Shown: positions 55,139 to 64,000, counted from the first letter of the stretch. The stretch: DNA of 64,000 nt from Agrobacterium albertimagni AOL15 (GCF_000300855.1 NZ_ALJF01000010.1:1-64000), one strand, 5' to 3'. Numbers and translations: made by a program. The notes: generated from the sequence alone by a model not told the origin.

Positions 55139-56425
55139 TCAGAACCGGTCCCGGAGCGCATACCAGGTGAGCGCGAGGAACAGCAGCGGCTTGCGCAGGC
55201 TGGCGCCGCCGGGGAAGGGCGGGATCTTCAGGTCCTTGAGCACGTCGAGCTCTCGGGCATTGCCGGCCACCATGTCGGCATACATCTTGCCGCAGTAGTT
55301 CGACAGCATCACGCCATGCCCGGAATAGCCGGCGAGCGATGTCACGCCGGGCATCACGTCCCGGGCAAAAGGTTTGCGCGGCAGGGTAATGCCGACCGAG
55401 CCACCCCAGCCATGGGTGATCTCGATGTTCTTGAGATCGGGATAGATCTCGGCGATCTGCCGGCGGATATGGGTCGAGATGTCGCGGGGACTGTCGGCGG
55501 TATAGGCCTCGCGCCCGCCGAACAGCAGCCGTCCGTCGCGGCTCTTGCGGAAGTAGCGCACCACAAAGCGACTGTCGGCCACGGCCTCGGAGCCCTTGAG
55601 CACCTGCGGGAATTTGCTCAGCGATTCGGTCGCTCCGATGAAGGAGCGGATCGGCATCACATGCGATGCCGTTACCGGTTCCAGGTTGCCGATATAGGCA
55701 TTGGTCGCGATCAGTAGCCGGTTGGCGGTGATGGTGCCGCGCGCCGTGTCGATCACGGTCTTGCCGCCTTCCTGGCGAATGGCGCTTGCCGGTGTCATCT
55801 CGTGGATCCTGGCGCCGGCCTGATGGGCCACGCGTGCGAGGCCGACAAGCAGCTTCAGCGGATGGATATGCCCCGTGCCGGTATCGCGCACCCCGTAATG
55901 ATACCGCGTCGAACCGACACGCTCATGCGTCTCTTCCCGGTCCATGAAGGAGATATGCGGATAGCCGTAACGCACAGCCATGATCTCGGCATCGTGCCGA
56001 TAATCCGATTCCCAGCCGCGCTTGTGCGCTACGTTCAACTGGCCGGGCATATATTCGATATCGATGCCGTGCTGCTCGGCGAAGTCCAGCAGGTAGTGCT
56101 TGGCGTTTTCCGCCATGTCGAAGAGCGCCTTCGACCGCTCGAAACCGAGCTCTGCTTCCAACTCGCCAGGACAGGCCCTTTGGCCGGTGCCGAGCTGCCC
56201 GCCATTGCGCCCCGAAGCGCCGTCCCCGAACCGGCTTCCCTCGATCAGGACAACTGAGACCCCCAGGCGTGCGAGATTGAAGGCCGCCTGCAGACCTGTG
56301 AAGCCGCCACCGATGATGGCGACGTCAGTGGAGACAGAGCCGTCGAGGGCCGGATATTCCGGCCGCTCGCCCACACTTGCCTGATACCAGGAGATCCCCG
56401 GCGCGATCGGGCTTTGCCATGTCAT
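55139..56425 (-). CDS. FAD-dependent amine oxidoreductase, PuuB/OrdL-like
   Basis: This family oxidises secondary amines such as gamma-glutamylputrescine or N-methyl amino acids. The 428-residue protein has the FAD motif VAIIGGGFTGLQAAFNLARL near residue 33, then GSRFGDGASGRNGGQLGTGQ. Further FAD-contact segments are GGREAYTADSPRDIS, HGWGGSVGITLPRKPF and LAGYSGHGVMLSNYCGK. It lies 13 bases after a glutamine-synthetase-like gene, and the pair resembles PuuA-PuuB of putrescine breakdown. The substrate is inferred from that pairing. Confidence 0.88.
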   Translation of the reverse strand: MTWQSPIAPGISWYQASVGERPEYPALDGSVSTDVAIIGGGFTGLQAAFNLARLGVSVVLIEGSRFGDGASGRNGGQLGTGQRACPGELEAELGFERSKALFDMAENAKHYLLDFAEQHGIDIEYMPGQLNVAHKRGWESDYRHDAEIMAVRYGYPHISFMDREETHERVGSTRYHYGVRDTGTGHIHPLKLLVGLARVAHQAGARIHEMTPASAIRQEGGKTVIDTARGTITANRLLIATNAYIGNLEPVTASHVMPIRSFIGATESLSKFPQVLKGSEAVADSRFVVRYFRKSRDGRLLFGGREAYTADSPRDISTHIRRQIAEIYPDLKNIEITHGWGGSVGITLPRKPFARDVMPGVTSLAGYSGHGVMLSNYCGKMYADMVAGNARELDVLKDLKIPPFPGGASLRKPLLFLALTWYALRDRF

Positions 56426-56438
56426 GGGTTCGCCTCCC

Positions 56439-57875
56439 TCATACGTTGAGCAGGAGGAATTCGCGTTCCCACGGGCTGATCACCTGCATGAAGGTCTCGA
56501 ACTCGCCGCGCTTCACGCCGGCATAGAGGCCGACGAACTCCGAACCGAAGACCTCGTGGAAGTCGGTTTCACCCTCGAGCAGGGCGACGGCTTCCAGGAG
56601 GCCGCGCGGCAGGTCGACGGAGCCTTCATTGGCCGAACCTTCTGCCGCAGCCGTCGGCTCGATTTCCTTGACGATGCCGAGATAGCCGCAGGCAAGCGAC
56701 GCCGCGAGCGCGAGATACGGATTGGCATCCGAACTCGGCAGGCGGTTTTCGACGCGCCGTGCCGCGGAATCCGAAACCGGCACGCGGAAGGCCGTCGTGC
56801 GGTTGTCGTAACCCCAGGCGTTGTTGACGGGCGCGGCCATGTCAGGCGTCAGGCGACGGTAGGAATTCACGTAAGGCGCCAGCATGACAAGCGAGCTCGG
56901 CACATATTTCTGCATGCCGCCGATGAAGTGGAAGAATTCCGGCGAGGCAGAGCCGTCGGGGTTGGAGAAGATGTTCTTGCCCGTCTTGGCGTCGACCACC
57001 GACTGGTGGATATGCATCGCCGATCCCGGCTGGCCCTGCATGGGCTTTGCCATGAAGGTCGCATAGATCCCATGCTTGAGCGCCGCTTCGCGGATCGTGC
57101 GCTTGAACATGAAGACCTGATCAGCAAGCTCGATCGGATTGCCGTGTCGCAGGTTGATTTCCAGCTGTGCCGGACCCTCCTCATGAATTAGGGTGTCGAT
57201 CTCCAGCCCCTGCTTCTCTGAGAAGTGATAGATGTCGTCGATCAACTCGTCGAACTCGTTGATCGCGGCGATCGAATACCCCTGGCCGCCGATGATCGAA
57301 CGACCGGAGCGACCCTTCGGCGGATGCAGCGGATAGTCCGGGTCGTCGTTCATCGCGACGAGATAGAACTCGATTTCCGGCGCAACGACCGGCTTCCAGC
57401 CCTTTTCGTCGTAAAGGCGCAGCACGTTCTTCAAGACATTGCGCGGCGTGTAGGAGACGTTCTCCCCGTCCACATTGACGATGTCGCAGATCACCTGTGC
57501 GGTCGGATCCGTTTCCCACGGCACGACTGAAAGCGTCGAAAGATCCGGCAAGAGCTTCAGATCGCTGTCGCGCGGCTCGTAGCGAAAATTCGCCGTTTCG
57601 TCAGGATATTCGCCGGAGATCGTATGGCGATAGAGCGCCGAGGGGAGAGCCAGCGACGTGTTCGAGGTGAATTTCGACGACGGCATCATCTTGCCGCGCG
57701 GAACGCCGGCTAAGTCAGGCGTGATGCATTCGATATCCTCGATGCCGCGGGCTCTCAGCCAGGTGGCCGCTTCCTTCCAGTTCGAGACGCCGCGCTTGGA
57801 TCCGGGATCCGGCGGGATCACCGCCTTCTTGGAGGGAGCACTGTGGGATCTCATCATGGATTTCTTCGCGGGCAT
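56439..57875 (-). CDS. Glutamine synthetase-like protein, PuuA-type gamma-glutamylamine synthetase
   Basis: PuuA-type enzymes join glutamate to amines, chiefly putrescine, with ATP. The 478-residue protein has the GS N-domain (ITPDLAGVPRGKMMPSSKF), the catalytic EIEFYLV and EEGPAQLEINLRHGNP motifs, AKPMQGQPGSAMHIHQS, and NRLPSSDANPYLALAASLA. It lacks the adenylylation site of GlnA. It is first of a two-gene operon with the PuuB-like oxidase and is divergent from the HI0933-family gene. It could instead be a GlnT-type ammonia enzyme, but the pairing favours an amine substrate. Confidence 0.87.
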   Translation of the reverse strand: MPAKKSMMRSHSAPSKKAVIPPDPGSKRGVSNWKEAATWLRARGIEDIECITPDLAGVPRGKMMPSSKFTSNTSLALPSALYRHTISGEYPDETANFRYEPRDSDLKLLPDLSTLSVVPWETDPTAQVICDIVNVDGENVSYTPRNVLKNVLRLYDEKGWKPVVAPEIEFYLVAMNDDPDYPLHPPKGRSGRSIIGGQGYSIAAINEFDELIDDIYHFSEKQGLEIDTLIHEEGPAQLEINLRHGNPIELADQVFMFKRTIREAALKHGIYATFMAKPMQGQPGSAMHIHQSVVDAKTGKNIFSNPDGSASPEFFHFIGGMQKYVPSSLVMLAPYVNSYRRLTPDMAAPVNNAWGYDNRTTAFRVPVSDSAARRVENRLPSSDANPYLALAASLACGYLGIVKEIEPTAAAEGSANEGSVDLPRGLLEAVALLEGETDFHEVFGSEFVGLYAGVKRGEFETFMQVISPWEREFLLLNV

Positions 57876-57997
57876 GTCTCACCGGTTGGTTGTTGATGCG
57901 GGTCATCATAGCCAGACTTTGGCCTTTGGCCAGCCGGACGCGTTGACTTTGATCATAAGTTTGTCGAGACAGGCGGCAGATCCCCGGGAGCATCAGC

Positions 57998-59179
57998 ATG
58001 GCCAGCAACTACGACGTCGCGATCATCGGAGCCGGTGCCGCCGGCATGATGGCGGCCTTTACCGCCGGCCGGCGTGGCAAATCCGTCATCGTCCTCGACC
58101 ACGCCAAGGCCCCGGGCGAGAAGATCCGCATCTCAGGCGGCGGCCGCTGCAACTTCACCAACATCCATGCCACGCCGAAGAACTACATCTCGCAGAACCC
58201 GCATTTCGCCAAGTCGGCGCTGGCCCGCTACACACCGTCAGACTTCATCGCCATGGTCGACCGCCACAAGATCGCATGGCACGAAAAGACCCTCGGCCAG
58301 CTCTTCTGCGATGACAGCGCGAAAGACATCATCCGCATGCTTCTAGAGGAGATGCGCGCGGTGCATGTCGACTTGAAACTCTCCTGCGAGATCTCCGAAC
58401 TGGAGAAGGGACCGGACGGTTTCCGGCTCTCCACCAGCGAAGGCCCGATCCTTGCGACCAGCCTGGTGATGGCATCAGGCGGCAAGTCGATCCCCAAGAT
58501 GGGCGCGACCGGCTTTGCCTATCGCATCGCCGAGCAGTTTAGCCTGCCCGTCACCGAGACACGGCCCGCTCTCGTGCCCCTCACGCTCGAGCCCAATCTC
58601 CTGGGCGAACTGTCGGAGCTCTCGGGCGTCGCCGTCGATGCCGATGTCGCCTGCGGCAAGACCCGCTTCCATGAGGCGCTCCTCTTTACCCATCGCGGAC
58701 TGTCCGGCCCGTCCATCCTGCAGATCTCCAGCTATTGGCGGGAAGGCGACGAGATCCTGCTCTCGCTGCAGCCCGAGACCGATTTCGTGGAACTCCTGAA
58801 GGCGGCAAAGCGCGAAAACGGCCGCCAGCAGGTCCAGACCGTGCTTGCCCAACATCTGCCCAAGCGCCTCGCTCAATATCTCGCGGAGACCGCCAAGCTG
58901 GAACGTCCGCTCGCTGATCTCCCCGACAAGGCCTTGTCATCGCTTTCCGAGCGCATCCGCCGCTGGCCGATCAAGCCTGCGGGATCGGAAGGCTACCGCA
59001 CGGCCGAAGTGACGCTCGGCGGCGTCGACACCGACGCGCTCGACAGTCGCAGCATGCAGGCGAAAACCGTGCCGGGCCTCTACTTCATCGGGGAGTGCGT
59101 CGACGTCACCGGCTGGCTGGGAGGCTATAATTTCCAGTGGGCTTGGGCCTCGGGCCATGCGGCCGGCGAGGCCGTCTGA
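57998..59179 (+). CDS. HI0933/YhiN-family NAD(P)/FAD-dependent oxidoreductase
   Basis: A flavoprotein of unsettled physiological role. The 393-residue protein has the FAD motif VAIIGAGAAGMMAAFTAGRR (about 6-25), the family signature KIRISGGGRCNFTN (about 43-56), LVMASGGKSIPKMGATGFAY, and a C-terminal YFIGECVDVTGWLGGYNFQW with WAWASGHAAG. These are hallmarks of the HI0933 family, which includes BaiN. GGGAG lies before the ATG. It is transcribed alone, divergent from the PuuA-like gene. Confidence 0.93.
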   Translation: MASNYDVAIIGAGAAGMMAAFTAGRRGKSVIVLDHAKAPGEKIRISGGGRCNFTNIHATPKNYISQNPHFAKSALARYTPSDFIAMVDRHKIAWHEKTLGQLFCDDSAKDIIRMLLEEMRAVHVDLKLSCEISELEKGPDGFRLSTSEGPILATSLVMASGGKSIPKMGATGFAYRIAEQFSLPVTETRPALVPLTLEPNLLGELSELSGVAVDADVACGKTRFHEALLFTHRGLSGPSILQISSYWREGDEILLSLQPETDFVELLKAAKRENGRQQVQTVLAQHLPKRLAQYLAETAKLERPLADLPDKALSSLSERIRRWPIKPAGSEGYRTAEVTLGGVDTDALDSRSMQAKTVPGLYFIGECVDVTGWLGGYNFQWAWASGHAAGEAV

Positions 59180-59264
59180 GCAAAGTCTCACGCTCCGGAC
59201 AAGCTTATGCGGGTAATTCAGGGCTTGTTAACATGCGTCGGTCATCCTGCCTGAATGCCGGTGT

Positions 59265-59280
59265 GATATCCTCAGATATC
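59265..59280. promoter_or_regulatory. GATATC-N4-GATATC dyad upstream of the 49-residue gene
   Basis: Two GATATC palindromes (59265-59270 and 59275-59280) are separated by CTCA, about 75 bases before the small gene at 59354. It looks like an operator or short hairpin; no regulator is known. Confidence 0.35.
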
Positions 59281-59353
59281 GCGACATGAGGTCTGGCCGG
59301 CCAAAGGCCCCGCAAGGGCATGACTTCCCTGGCCGCATCAAGGACCGCGCCCC

Positions 59354-59503
59354 ATGAACCATGAGACCCGCAAGCCCCGTGCCATCGCCATTGCCGTCAC
59401 GCGCAGCCGTGACGAAGAGCGCGCCCGTTTGCGCCATGTCAGCATCGTCTGCCTCTATGCCGCCAGCGCCCTCGCTGCGCTTGCCTTCGGTCTCCTTAGC
59501 TAA
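59354..59503 (+). CDS. Small single-pass membrane protein, 49 residues
   Basis: An unannotated-size gene of 49 codons: a basic, soluble N-terminus (MNHETRKPRAIAIAVTRSRD, then EERARLRH) followed by one hydrophobic helix (about 30-48, SIVCLYAASALAALAFGLLS). The codons are rich in GC at third positions, as in its neighbours. The ribosome binding site is weak. A hairpin with a T run lies about 60 bases downstream. I know no named family. The charge pattern predicts the N-terminus in the cytoplasm. Confidence 0.55.
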   Translation: MNHETRKPRAIAIAVTRSRDEERARLRHVSIVCLYAASALAALAFGLLS

Positions 59504-59563
59504 GGCACCTCTGCGGTCCTGCTTGTCAGTGGCAGCCAATCGCTTTTTCGCGGTTTGACGACA

Positions 59564-59605
59564 GCCACCCTGTCGCCCCCCGGCACTTCGGTGGTGGCCG
59601 TTTTT
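59564..59605 (+). terminator. Possible terminator after the 49-residue gene
   Basis: GCCACC (59564-59569) can pair with GGTGGC (59593-59598), and CG then TTTTT follows. The loop is long and GC-rich, so the call is moderate. Confidence 0.5.
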
Positions 59606-59784
59606 CCTCGATTACCGATCTCCGTCCCGCTTCGGGATGCCTGACCTTGGCCTTAACTCCGTCTTGAGACTTTTACTGCAACTGTTCCTGCTGGGTAGGA
59701 GTGTAGACGGCGAAGGCGACAGTTTGCGCCGTCATATTTTAAGGTTTCGGCGCAGGAATGATGCCGTCTTCGTTTGGAGGAACA

Positions 59785-62313
59785 ATGTTGATCGATCAAA
59801 TACTGTCGCGCTTTTCGATTTCGACCAAGGTCCTGGCCTTTGTGCTGCCCTTCGTCCTGTCGATCACCGCAGTCGGTCTCATGGGCCTCTACGCATCCGG
59901 CCTCCTGCAGCAGCGGATGGAAATTTCCAACGGCACGATGCGTTCGCTGAACGGCTTCCGAAACGTCAACGCCGCCATGACCCACTTCCTCGATCAGACC
60001 TCTGAGGAAACGCGCAGCGCCGTGCTGGACCAGCTTGCGTCCCAGCAGTCGACGCTCACGCAGAACATCTCCGAAATCGGTGCCGACGGCACGGGGCGCA
60101 ACTTCCTCGACGAGGCGATCGCTGGCACGGGCGCCGTCAACGAGAAGATCGATGCGCTCTGGCAGCTGCATGAAGCGGAGCTGAAGCTCGCCGCATCGAT
60201 CCAGGATCACCTGACGGGCCTGATGGCGCAGCAGATCCGCGTGTCGGACGAAGCGCAGAAACTGCAGCGCGCCGTCGTCGGTGGTGAAAACGATGCCAAG
60301 GGCGCGCTCAAGGAAGCCGAGCGCCTGTCTTCGGGTGCCAAGCACCTTTCGGAAGTCTTCAAGGGCTTCTTCTCGGCAGGTATTCCGGAAGAGCAATTCC
60401 CCTACCTGCAGAAACAATTGCCTGAGCTGGTGAAGACCCAGCGCAAGATCGCCAATGCACTGCCCGCTGAAAGCAGGGACATGGGCAAGGCCCTCCTGGC
60501 TTCGATCAACGAGATCAAGGCAAAAGTCGCGACCGGCGACATGAGCCTCGAGAACGGCCGCGCCGTTGGCTCGATCATTTCCGGCTTCCGCGGCTTCGAA
60601 ACGACGCTCAGCGCCGGTGCCGCCGTCAAATACGCAGAATCCGTGCAGAAATTCGCCGCTGTCGAAACCGGTGCTGTTCAGGCGGCCGATGTTCTCGTCG
60701 GCAGCCGCACCCTGATCGCTGACGTCTACGATCTGCGCATCATGACCGCCACCTTCCTCAATGTGAAGGACGACAAGACCCGCGAACCGATCCTGCGCCA
60801 GATCAAGCTGATCGGCGACAACCTCGCCGTCCTTGGCGGCAGCATCGCCGACAAAGCCTTCTACGACAGCCTGACGGCAGCCATCACGCCGCTGCTTGCC
60901 GCGCTCACCGCCGATACCGAAGCCCTCGTGAAGACCAGCGCCGACCGTATCGCGAGCTTCGATCAGGCGAGCCGCGCGATGGATGCGATCTGGGCGTCGC
61001 TCACCTCCTTTGCCGATCTCCAGAAGGATGTTGCCGGCACCGAGCGCCAGGAAGCCAACCGCCTGTCGATCGGCACCATGATCGCTGGCGTCATGCTCGC
61101 CGTCATCGGCGGTATCGCGCTGGTCCTGACCCTGCAGCGTCCGATCACCCGCATCACCACAACCATGCAGCGCCTTGCGGAAGGTGATCTCGAAGCGGGT
61201 ATTGCCGGCGACAAGCGCGGTGACGAGATCGGCGCCATGGCCCGGGCGCTCGCCGTCTTCAAGACCAATGCCCGCACCAAGCTCGAAATCGAATCCGAGC
61301 GGCAGCGCGAGCAGATGGAAGCGGAAGCCGAGCGTCGCCGCAACGACGAGGAAAAGCAGGCGCTCGACCGCGAGATCGAACATGCCGTCGGCAAGCTCGC
61401 CCAGGCGCTGGAACGCCTTGCCAATGGCGATATCTCTTTCGAGATCGAAGGCCGATTCCACGGACGTCTGGAACAGCTTCGCAACGACTTCAACCTGTCG
61501 CTGTCGCGCCTTCGCGATACGATGCATCAGATCTCCGGCAATGTTGACCAGATCCAGAACAACGGCCGCCAGATGGCGCAGTCTGCGCTCGATCTCGCCC
61601 GTCGCACCGAGCAGCAGGCAGCCTCGCTCGAAGAGACCGCCGCTGCCGTCGATGAGATCACGGCCGCCGTCCGCTCGTCCTCGGAGCGCGCCGAAATGGT
61701 GAACGGCGTTGTCCGTGAAGCCAAGAAGAACGCCGACGAATCCGTCGTCGTCGTCGGCAGCGCGATTTCCGCCATGGGCCGCATCGAGGAGGCCTCGCGG
61801 CAGATCTCCAACATCATCGGCGTGATCGACGAGATCGCCTTCCAGACCAACCTGCTCGCCCTCAATGCCGGTGTCGAAGCGGCCCGCGCCGGTGAAGCCG
61901 GTAAGGGTTTTGCCGTCGTCGCCCAGGAAGTACGCGAACTTGCCCAGCGCTCGGCCGGTGCCGCAAAGGAAATCAAGGCGCTCATCAACCGCTCGGCCGA
62001 AGAGGTGGCAAACGGCTCCACCCACGTTCAGCAGACGGGAACCGTGCTCTCGCGCATCGGCGGCCAGATCGCGATGATCAGCGAGCATATCGAAAAGATC
62101 GCCGAGACAAGCAGCGAGCAGTCTGGCGCGCTGCAGGAGGTCAATGGTGCCGTCGGGCGCATGGACCAGATGACCCAGCAGAATGCCGCGATGGTCGAGG
62201 AAGCGACCGCGGCCACCCAGGATCTCTCAGCCCAGACGGATGCCCTTCGCGATCTGCTCCAGCAGTTCCGCATCGAATCCGATCGTCAGCGGTCTGTCGA
62301 CCGCGCCGCCTGA
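59785..62313 (+). CDS. Membrane methyl-accepting chemotaxis protein
   Basis: A transmembrane chemoreceptor of 842 residues. It has one helix at about 15-38, a long helical periplasmic sensor (about 40-425; its all-helical look suggests a helical-bundle ligand domain), a second helix at about 430-450 ([19 protein letters not shown]), and a HAMP domain (about 452-505). The signalling region contains [20 protein letters not shown]. No C-terminal CheR-binding pentapeptide is present (ends [10 protein letters not shown]). GGAGG just before ATG 59785 sets the start. A clear terminator follows. Confidence 0.94.
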   Translation: MLIDQILSRFSISTKVLAFVLPFVLSITAVGLMGLYASGLLQQRMEISNGTMRSLNGFRNVNAAMTHFLDQTSEETRSAVLDQLASQQSTLTQNISEIGADGTGRNFLDEAIAGTGAVNEKIDALWQLHEAELKLAASIQDHLTGLMAQQIRVSDEAQKLQRAVVGGENDAKGALKEAERLSSGAKHLSEVFKGFFSAGIPEEQFPYLQKQLPELVKTQRKIANALPAESRDMGKALLASINEIKAKVATGDMSLENGRAVGSIISGFRGFETTLSAGAAVKYAESVQKFAAVETGAVQAADVLVGSRTLIADVYDLRIMTATFLNVKDDKTREPILRQIKLIGDNLAVLGGSIADKAFYDSLTAAITPLLAALTADTEALVKTSADRIASFDQASRAMDAIWASLTSFADLQKDVAGTERQEANRLSIGTMIAGVMLAVIGGIALVLTLQRPITRITTTMQRLAEGDLEAGIAGDKRGDEIGAMARALAVFKTNARTKLEIESERQREQMEAEAERRRNDEEKQALDREIEHAVGKLAQALERLANGDISFEIEGRFHGRLEQLRNDFNLSLSRLRDTMHQISGNVDQIQNNGRQMAQSALDLARRTEQQAASLEETAAAVDEITAAVRSSSERAEMVNGVVREAKKNADESVVVVGSAISAMGRIEEASRQISNIIGVIDEIAFQTNLLALNAGVEAARAGEAGKGFAVVAQEVRELAQRSAGAAKEIKALINRSAEEVANGSTHVQQTGTVLSRIGGQIAMISEHIEKIAETSSEQSGALQEVNGAVGRMDQMTQQNAAMVEEATAATQDLSAQTDALRDLLQQFRIESDRQRSVDRAA

Positions 62314-62334
62314 GGTCCCATCTTAGCCAAACGG

Positions 62335-62364
62335 AAAAGCCCGGTCATCGCGCCGGGCTTTTTT
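62335..62364 (+). terminator. Terminator after the membrane chemoreceptor gene
   Basis: A 10-bp stem AAAAGCCCGG/CCGGGCTTTT (62335-62344 with 62353-62362), 8-base loop, runs into further T. It may also serve the leftward gene ending at 62368. Confidence 0.92.
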
Positions 62365-62367
62365 GCA

Positions 62368-62592
62368 TCAGGCCTCGGCCAGACGACAAGACCCGCCCGG
62401 ATCGGTCTCGCGATCGACCGGTTTGTCTGCACCGCGCGCCAGATTTTTGCGCACTCTTCGAACGAGGCGCCGAAGGCGTTCCCACGGCGCTTCGCCGTAC
62501 TGCGCATAGAACTCGTCTTCGGATAACCTGTCGTTTTGCCCTCGTTCCTGTTTCAGTGCGGCGATGGCAAGGGCTGCATAAACTTCGTGCAT
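62368..62592 (-). CDS. Small basic protein, 74 residues, function unknown
   Basis: I do not recognise the family. The protein is hydrophilic, with a helical start (MHEVYAALAIAALKQERG), an acidic patch (LSEDEFYAQYGEAPWERL) and a strongly basic stretch (RRLVRRVRKNLARG). No membrane segment. AGGAG lies 8 bases before ATG 62592, which supports real translation. It is divergent from the LysR gene at 62681 and converges on the chemoreceptor terminator. Confidence 0.6.
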   Translation of the reverse strand: MHEVYAALAIAALKQERGQNDRLSEDEFYAQYGEAPWERLRRLVRRVRKNLARGADKPVDRETDPGGSCRLAEA

Positions 62593-62680
62593 GACGGATC
62601 TCCTGTTGTGATGCCGTCTCCTCTTTTACCCATCATTTTTGGAGGGAAATACGCGCAAGATCGTGTTATGTATTTCATCT

Positions 62681-63556
62681 ATGAAAGACATCACCTGGGA
62701 CGCCTATCAATTATTCCTGGCCGTGGCGCGGCATGGCGGACTTTCGGCCGCAGCAGAAGCCACGGGTCTGAGTGCTGCGACCCTCGGCCGGCGCATGGTC
62801 GAGCTCGAGCATGCTTTGGGCCGGGAGCTCTTCCTGCGCAGTCAGACCGGTTATCGCCTGACCAGCGATGGCAGCCAGCTTCTCGAACACCTCCTTGAGC
62901 TCGAAGTCGGCAGCAAGCGGGTGGAGGAGTGGCGACGTGGCAAGGCCGGCCAGTCCCTGGTCCGCATCAGTCTCGGCACCTGGATCGCCTGGCTGCTTTG
63001 CCAGAACATGGCGGTCATCCGCACCCCGCGCGACGAGTTCCGCATCGACCTGCATGTCGCCGAGCAGCGCGCCAGGCTGTCGCATCGGGAGAGCGATATC
63101 GGCATCCGCGCCTTTGAACCTGAAGAGCCCAACCTGGCCGCGATCCCCGCGGGCGAGGTCGCCTATGCCGCCTATAAGGCACGCAACAGGGAATGGATGG
63201 GGCCAGAGCCCTGGGTTGCGGTTGATGACGAGAATGCCGTCTCTGCCTATCTGCGTTGGCCACGCCAGCACGCGCCCGAGCGCATCGTCGCGACGGTCAA
63301 TCGCCCGCGCTCACTGAGGGATTTGGTGAGGGCAGGGGCCGGTGTCGGCGTGCTTCCCTGCTTCGTCGGTGATCTGGATCCGACGCTCGAGCGGGTCGGC
63401 GAGGAGATCCCGGAGCTTCGCCATCGCCAGTGGATCGTGATGAACAGCGACGATCGTCATCGAAGTGACATTCGCGCTGTCGCCGATCGGCTGGCCAGGC
63501 TTCTCAAATCCCATCGGGATATTCTGGCGGGCAGGCGACCGAGCACCAGCGGCTGA
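62681..63556 (+). CDS. LysR-family transcriptional regulator
   Basis: The 291-residue protein has the LysR N-terminal winged helix (1-60; TWDAYQLFLAVARHGGLSAA, AATGLSAATLGRRMVELEH). The effector domain includes ESDIGIRAFEPEEPNLAAIP and AGAGVGVLPCFVGDLDPTLE. ATG 62681 (MKDITWDAYQLF) matches family starts, but no ribosome binding site precedes it, so the mRNA may be leaderless; a TTG at 62639 would add 14 residues. It is divergent from the 74-residue gene, a possible target. Confidence 0.88.
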   Translation: MKDITWDAYQLFLAVARHGGLSAAAEATGLSAATLGRRMVELEHALGRELFLRSQTGYRLTSDGSQLLEHLLELEVGSKRVEEWRRGKAGQSLVRISLGTWIAWLLCQNMAVIRTPRDEFRIDLHVAEQRARLSHRESDIGIRAFEPEEPNLAAIPAGEVAYAAYKARNREWMGPEPWVAVDDENAVSAYLRWPRQHAPERIVATVNRPRSLRDLVRAGAGVGVLPCFVGDLDPTLERVGEEIPELRHRQWIVMNSDDRHRSDIRAVADRLARLLKSHRDILAGRRPSTSG

Positions 63557-63669
63557 TCTCGGCGTCAAAACGAAAAGACCCGCACGACGACCGGCACTCC
63601 TCCCCAGAGGCGATCATCGTGCGGGAACCGGTCCGGAGGTCAGGGGCCGGACGGGGGATGTCTGGTTGC

Positions 63670-63918
63670 TCAGGCGGCCTGATGGCTGCCCTGGGTCACG
63701 ATGACGGGGATCAGCAGATCACCCCAGTTGCCGTCGCCGCCGTGATGGCGGGCGGAGCGGACGAGTTCGACCGAAACGCCGGCATCGACGGCCTTCATGA
63801 TCGAATGGTTGAGACGGTGCAGGTCGTTGGCCAGCATGCGGATCATCGCCTGCTGATCGGCGCTCATGGCCGAGGACTGTTCTTCGGCGCGTTCCTTGAC
63901 TCGGGTCTGGGGTGTCAT
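63670..63918 (-). CDS. Conserved-looking small protein, 82 residues, function unknown
   Basis: I cannot name a family. The protein has a charged helical N-half (QTRVKERAEEQSSAMSADQQ, MIRMLANDLHRLNHSIMKAV) and a C-half with ELVRSARHHGGDGNWGDLLI. No signal or membrane segment. AGGAG 8 bases before ATG 63918 fixes the start. It converges with the LysR gene, separated by 113 bases. The histidine/glycine stretch could bind metal, but nothing proves it. Confidence 0.62.
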   Translation of the reverse strand: MTPQTRVKERAEEQSSAMSADQQAMIRMLANDLHRLNHSIMKAVDAGVSVELVRSARHHGGDGNWGDLLIPVIVTQGSHQAA

Positions 63919-63954
63919 GGCATTTCTCCTCTTGGTGTTGGGGGTTCTTGAAGT

Positions 63955-64000
63955 CACCTCCCCCTTGAGGGGGGAGGTCGCAGCGTAGCTGCGGGTGGGG
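63955..64000. repeat. REP-like palindromic repeat, cut by the window end
   Basis: CACCTCCCCC, TTGA, GGGGGGAGGT forms a hairpin (63955-63978), followed by a second dyad GCAGC-GTA-GCTGC at about 63980-63992 and GGGTGGGG. Such GC-rich double-hairpin units recur in intergenic DNA of alphaproteobacteria. Only one copy is in the window, so repetition is inferred. Confidence 0.6.

Noticed and set aside
59653-62088. 811-codon open frame antisense to the membrane chemoreceptor
   Set aside because: Shadow frame; the plus strand encodes a full HAMP and signalling domain with a good ribosome binding site.

Overview
The window is chromosomal DNA from a Rhizobiaceae-type alphaproteobacterium (Rhizobium/Agrobacterium/Sinorhizobium relatives). 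The evidence is the gene order of the flagellar island, the rhizobial proteins MotC, MotE, Rem, FlaF and FlbT, four tandem complex-flagellin genes, and an agl alpha-glucoside operon. I see no rRNA, tRNA, CRISPR array, insertion sequence or prophage.

Region 1 (1-33456) is one flagellar and chemotaxis-motor island. Reading left are the start of fliG, then fliN, fliM and motA. Reading right, in tightly overlapping operons, are flgF-fliI-(conserved protein)-flgB-flgC-fliE-flgG-flgA-flgI-motE-flgH-fliL-fliP, and then four separately transcribed flagellin genes. These are followed by a FliH-like gene, motB-motC-fliK-lytic transglycosylase, and the regulator rem. The last block is flgE-flgK-flgL-flaF-flbT-flgD-fliQ-flhA-fliR and four small genes that look like FliJ-like, rod-binding (FlgJ N-domain), FlgN-like and FliL-like proteins. 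Each flagellin gene has its own leader with conserved stem-loops, one of which masks the ribosome binding site in three genes. Strong hairpin terminators follow three of the flagellin genes and rem.

Region 2 (33580-43473) holds a WecG/TagA-type glycosyltransferase, folD, and the alpha-glucoside system: aglR (LacI family, leftward) divergent from aglE-F-G-A-K. Three copies of a LacI-type AAGCGCTT palindrome lie between aglR and aglE, and a 13-bp hairpin follows aglK.

Region 3 (43624-50552) holds a degenerate PilZ-like protein, an SDR protein without the usual YxxxK pair, and a DUF2778 (Tlde1-type) cell-wall protein. Next is an ECF sigma / anti-sigma pair divergent from a secreted DUF4394 protein. 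Both sides of that gap carry the same two-block promoter-like sequence, CTGCATCCA-N11/12-CGCGTGTCT, which points to a self-regulated two-way promoter. A soluble PAS chemoreceptor with a C-terminal CheR-type pentapeptide follows.

Region 4 (50779-57875) reads leftward: zwf-pgl-edd (Entner-Doudoroff entry) with a clear terminator, then a glutamine-synthetase-like / FAD-oxidoreductase pair resembling PuuA-PuuB.

Region 5 (57998-64000) holds a HI0933-family flavoprotein, a 49-residue membrane peptide, a large membrane chemoreceptor, a 74-residue basic protein, a LysR regulator, an 82-residue unknown, and the start of a REP-like palindromic repeat cut by the window end.
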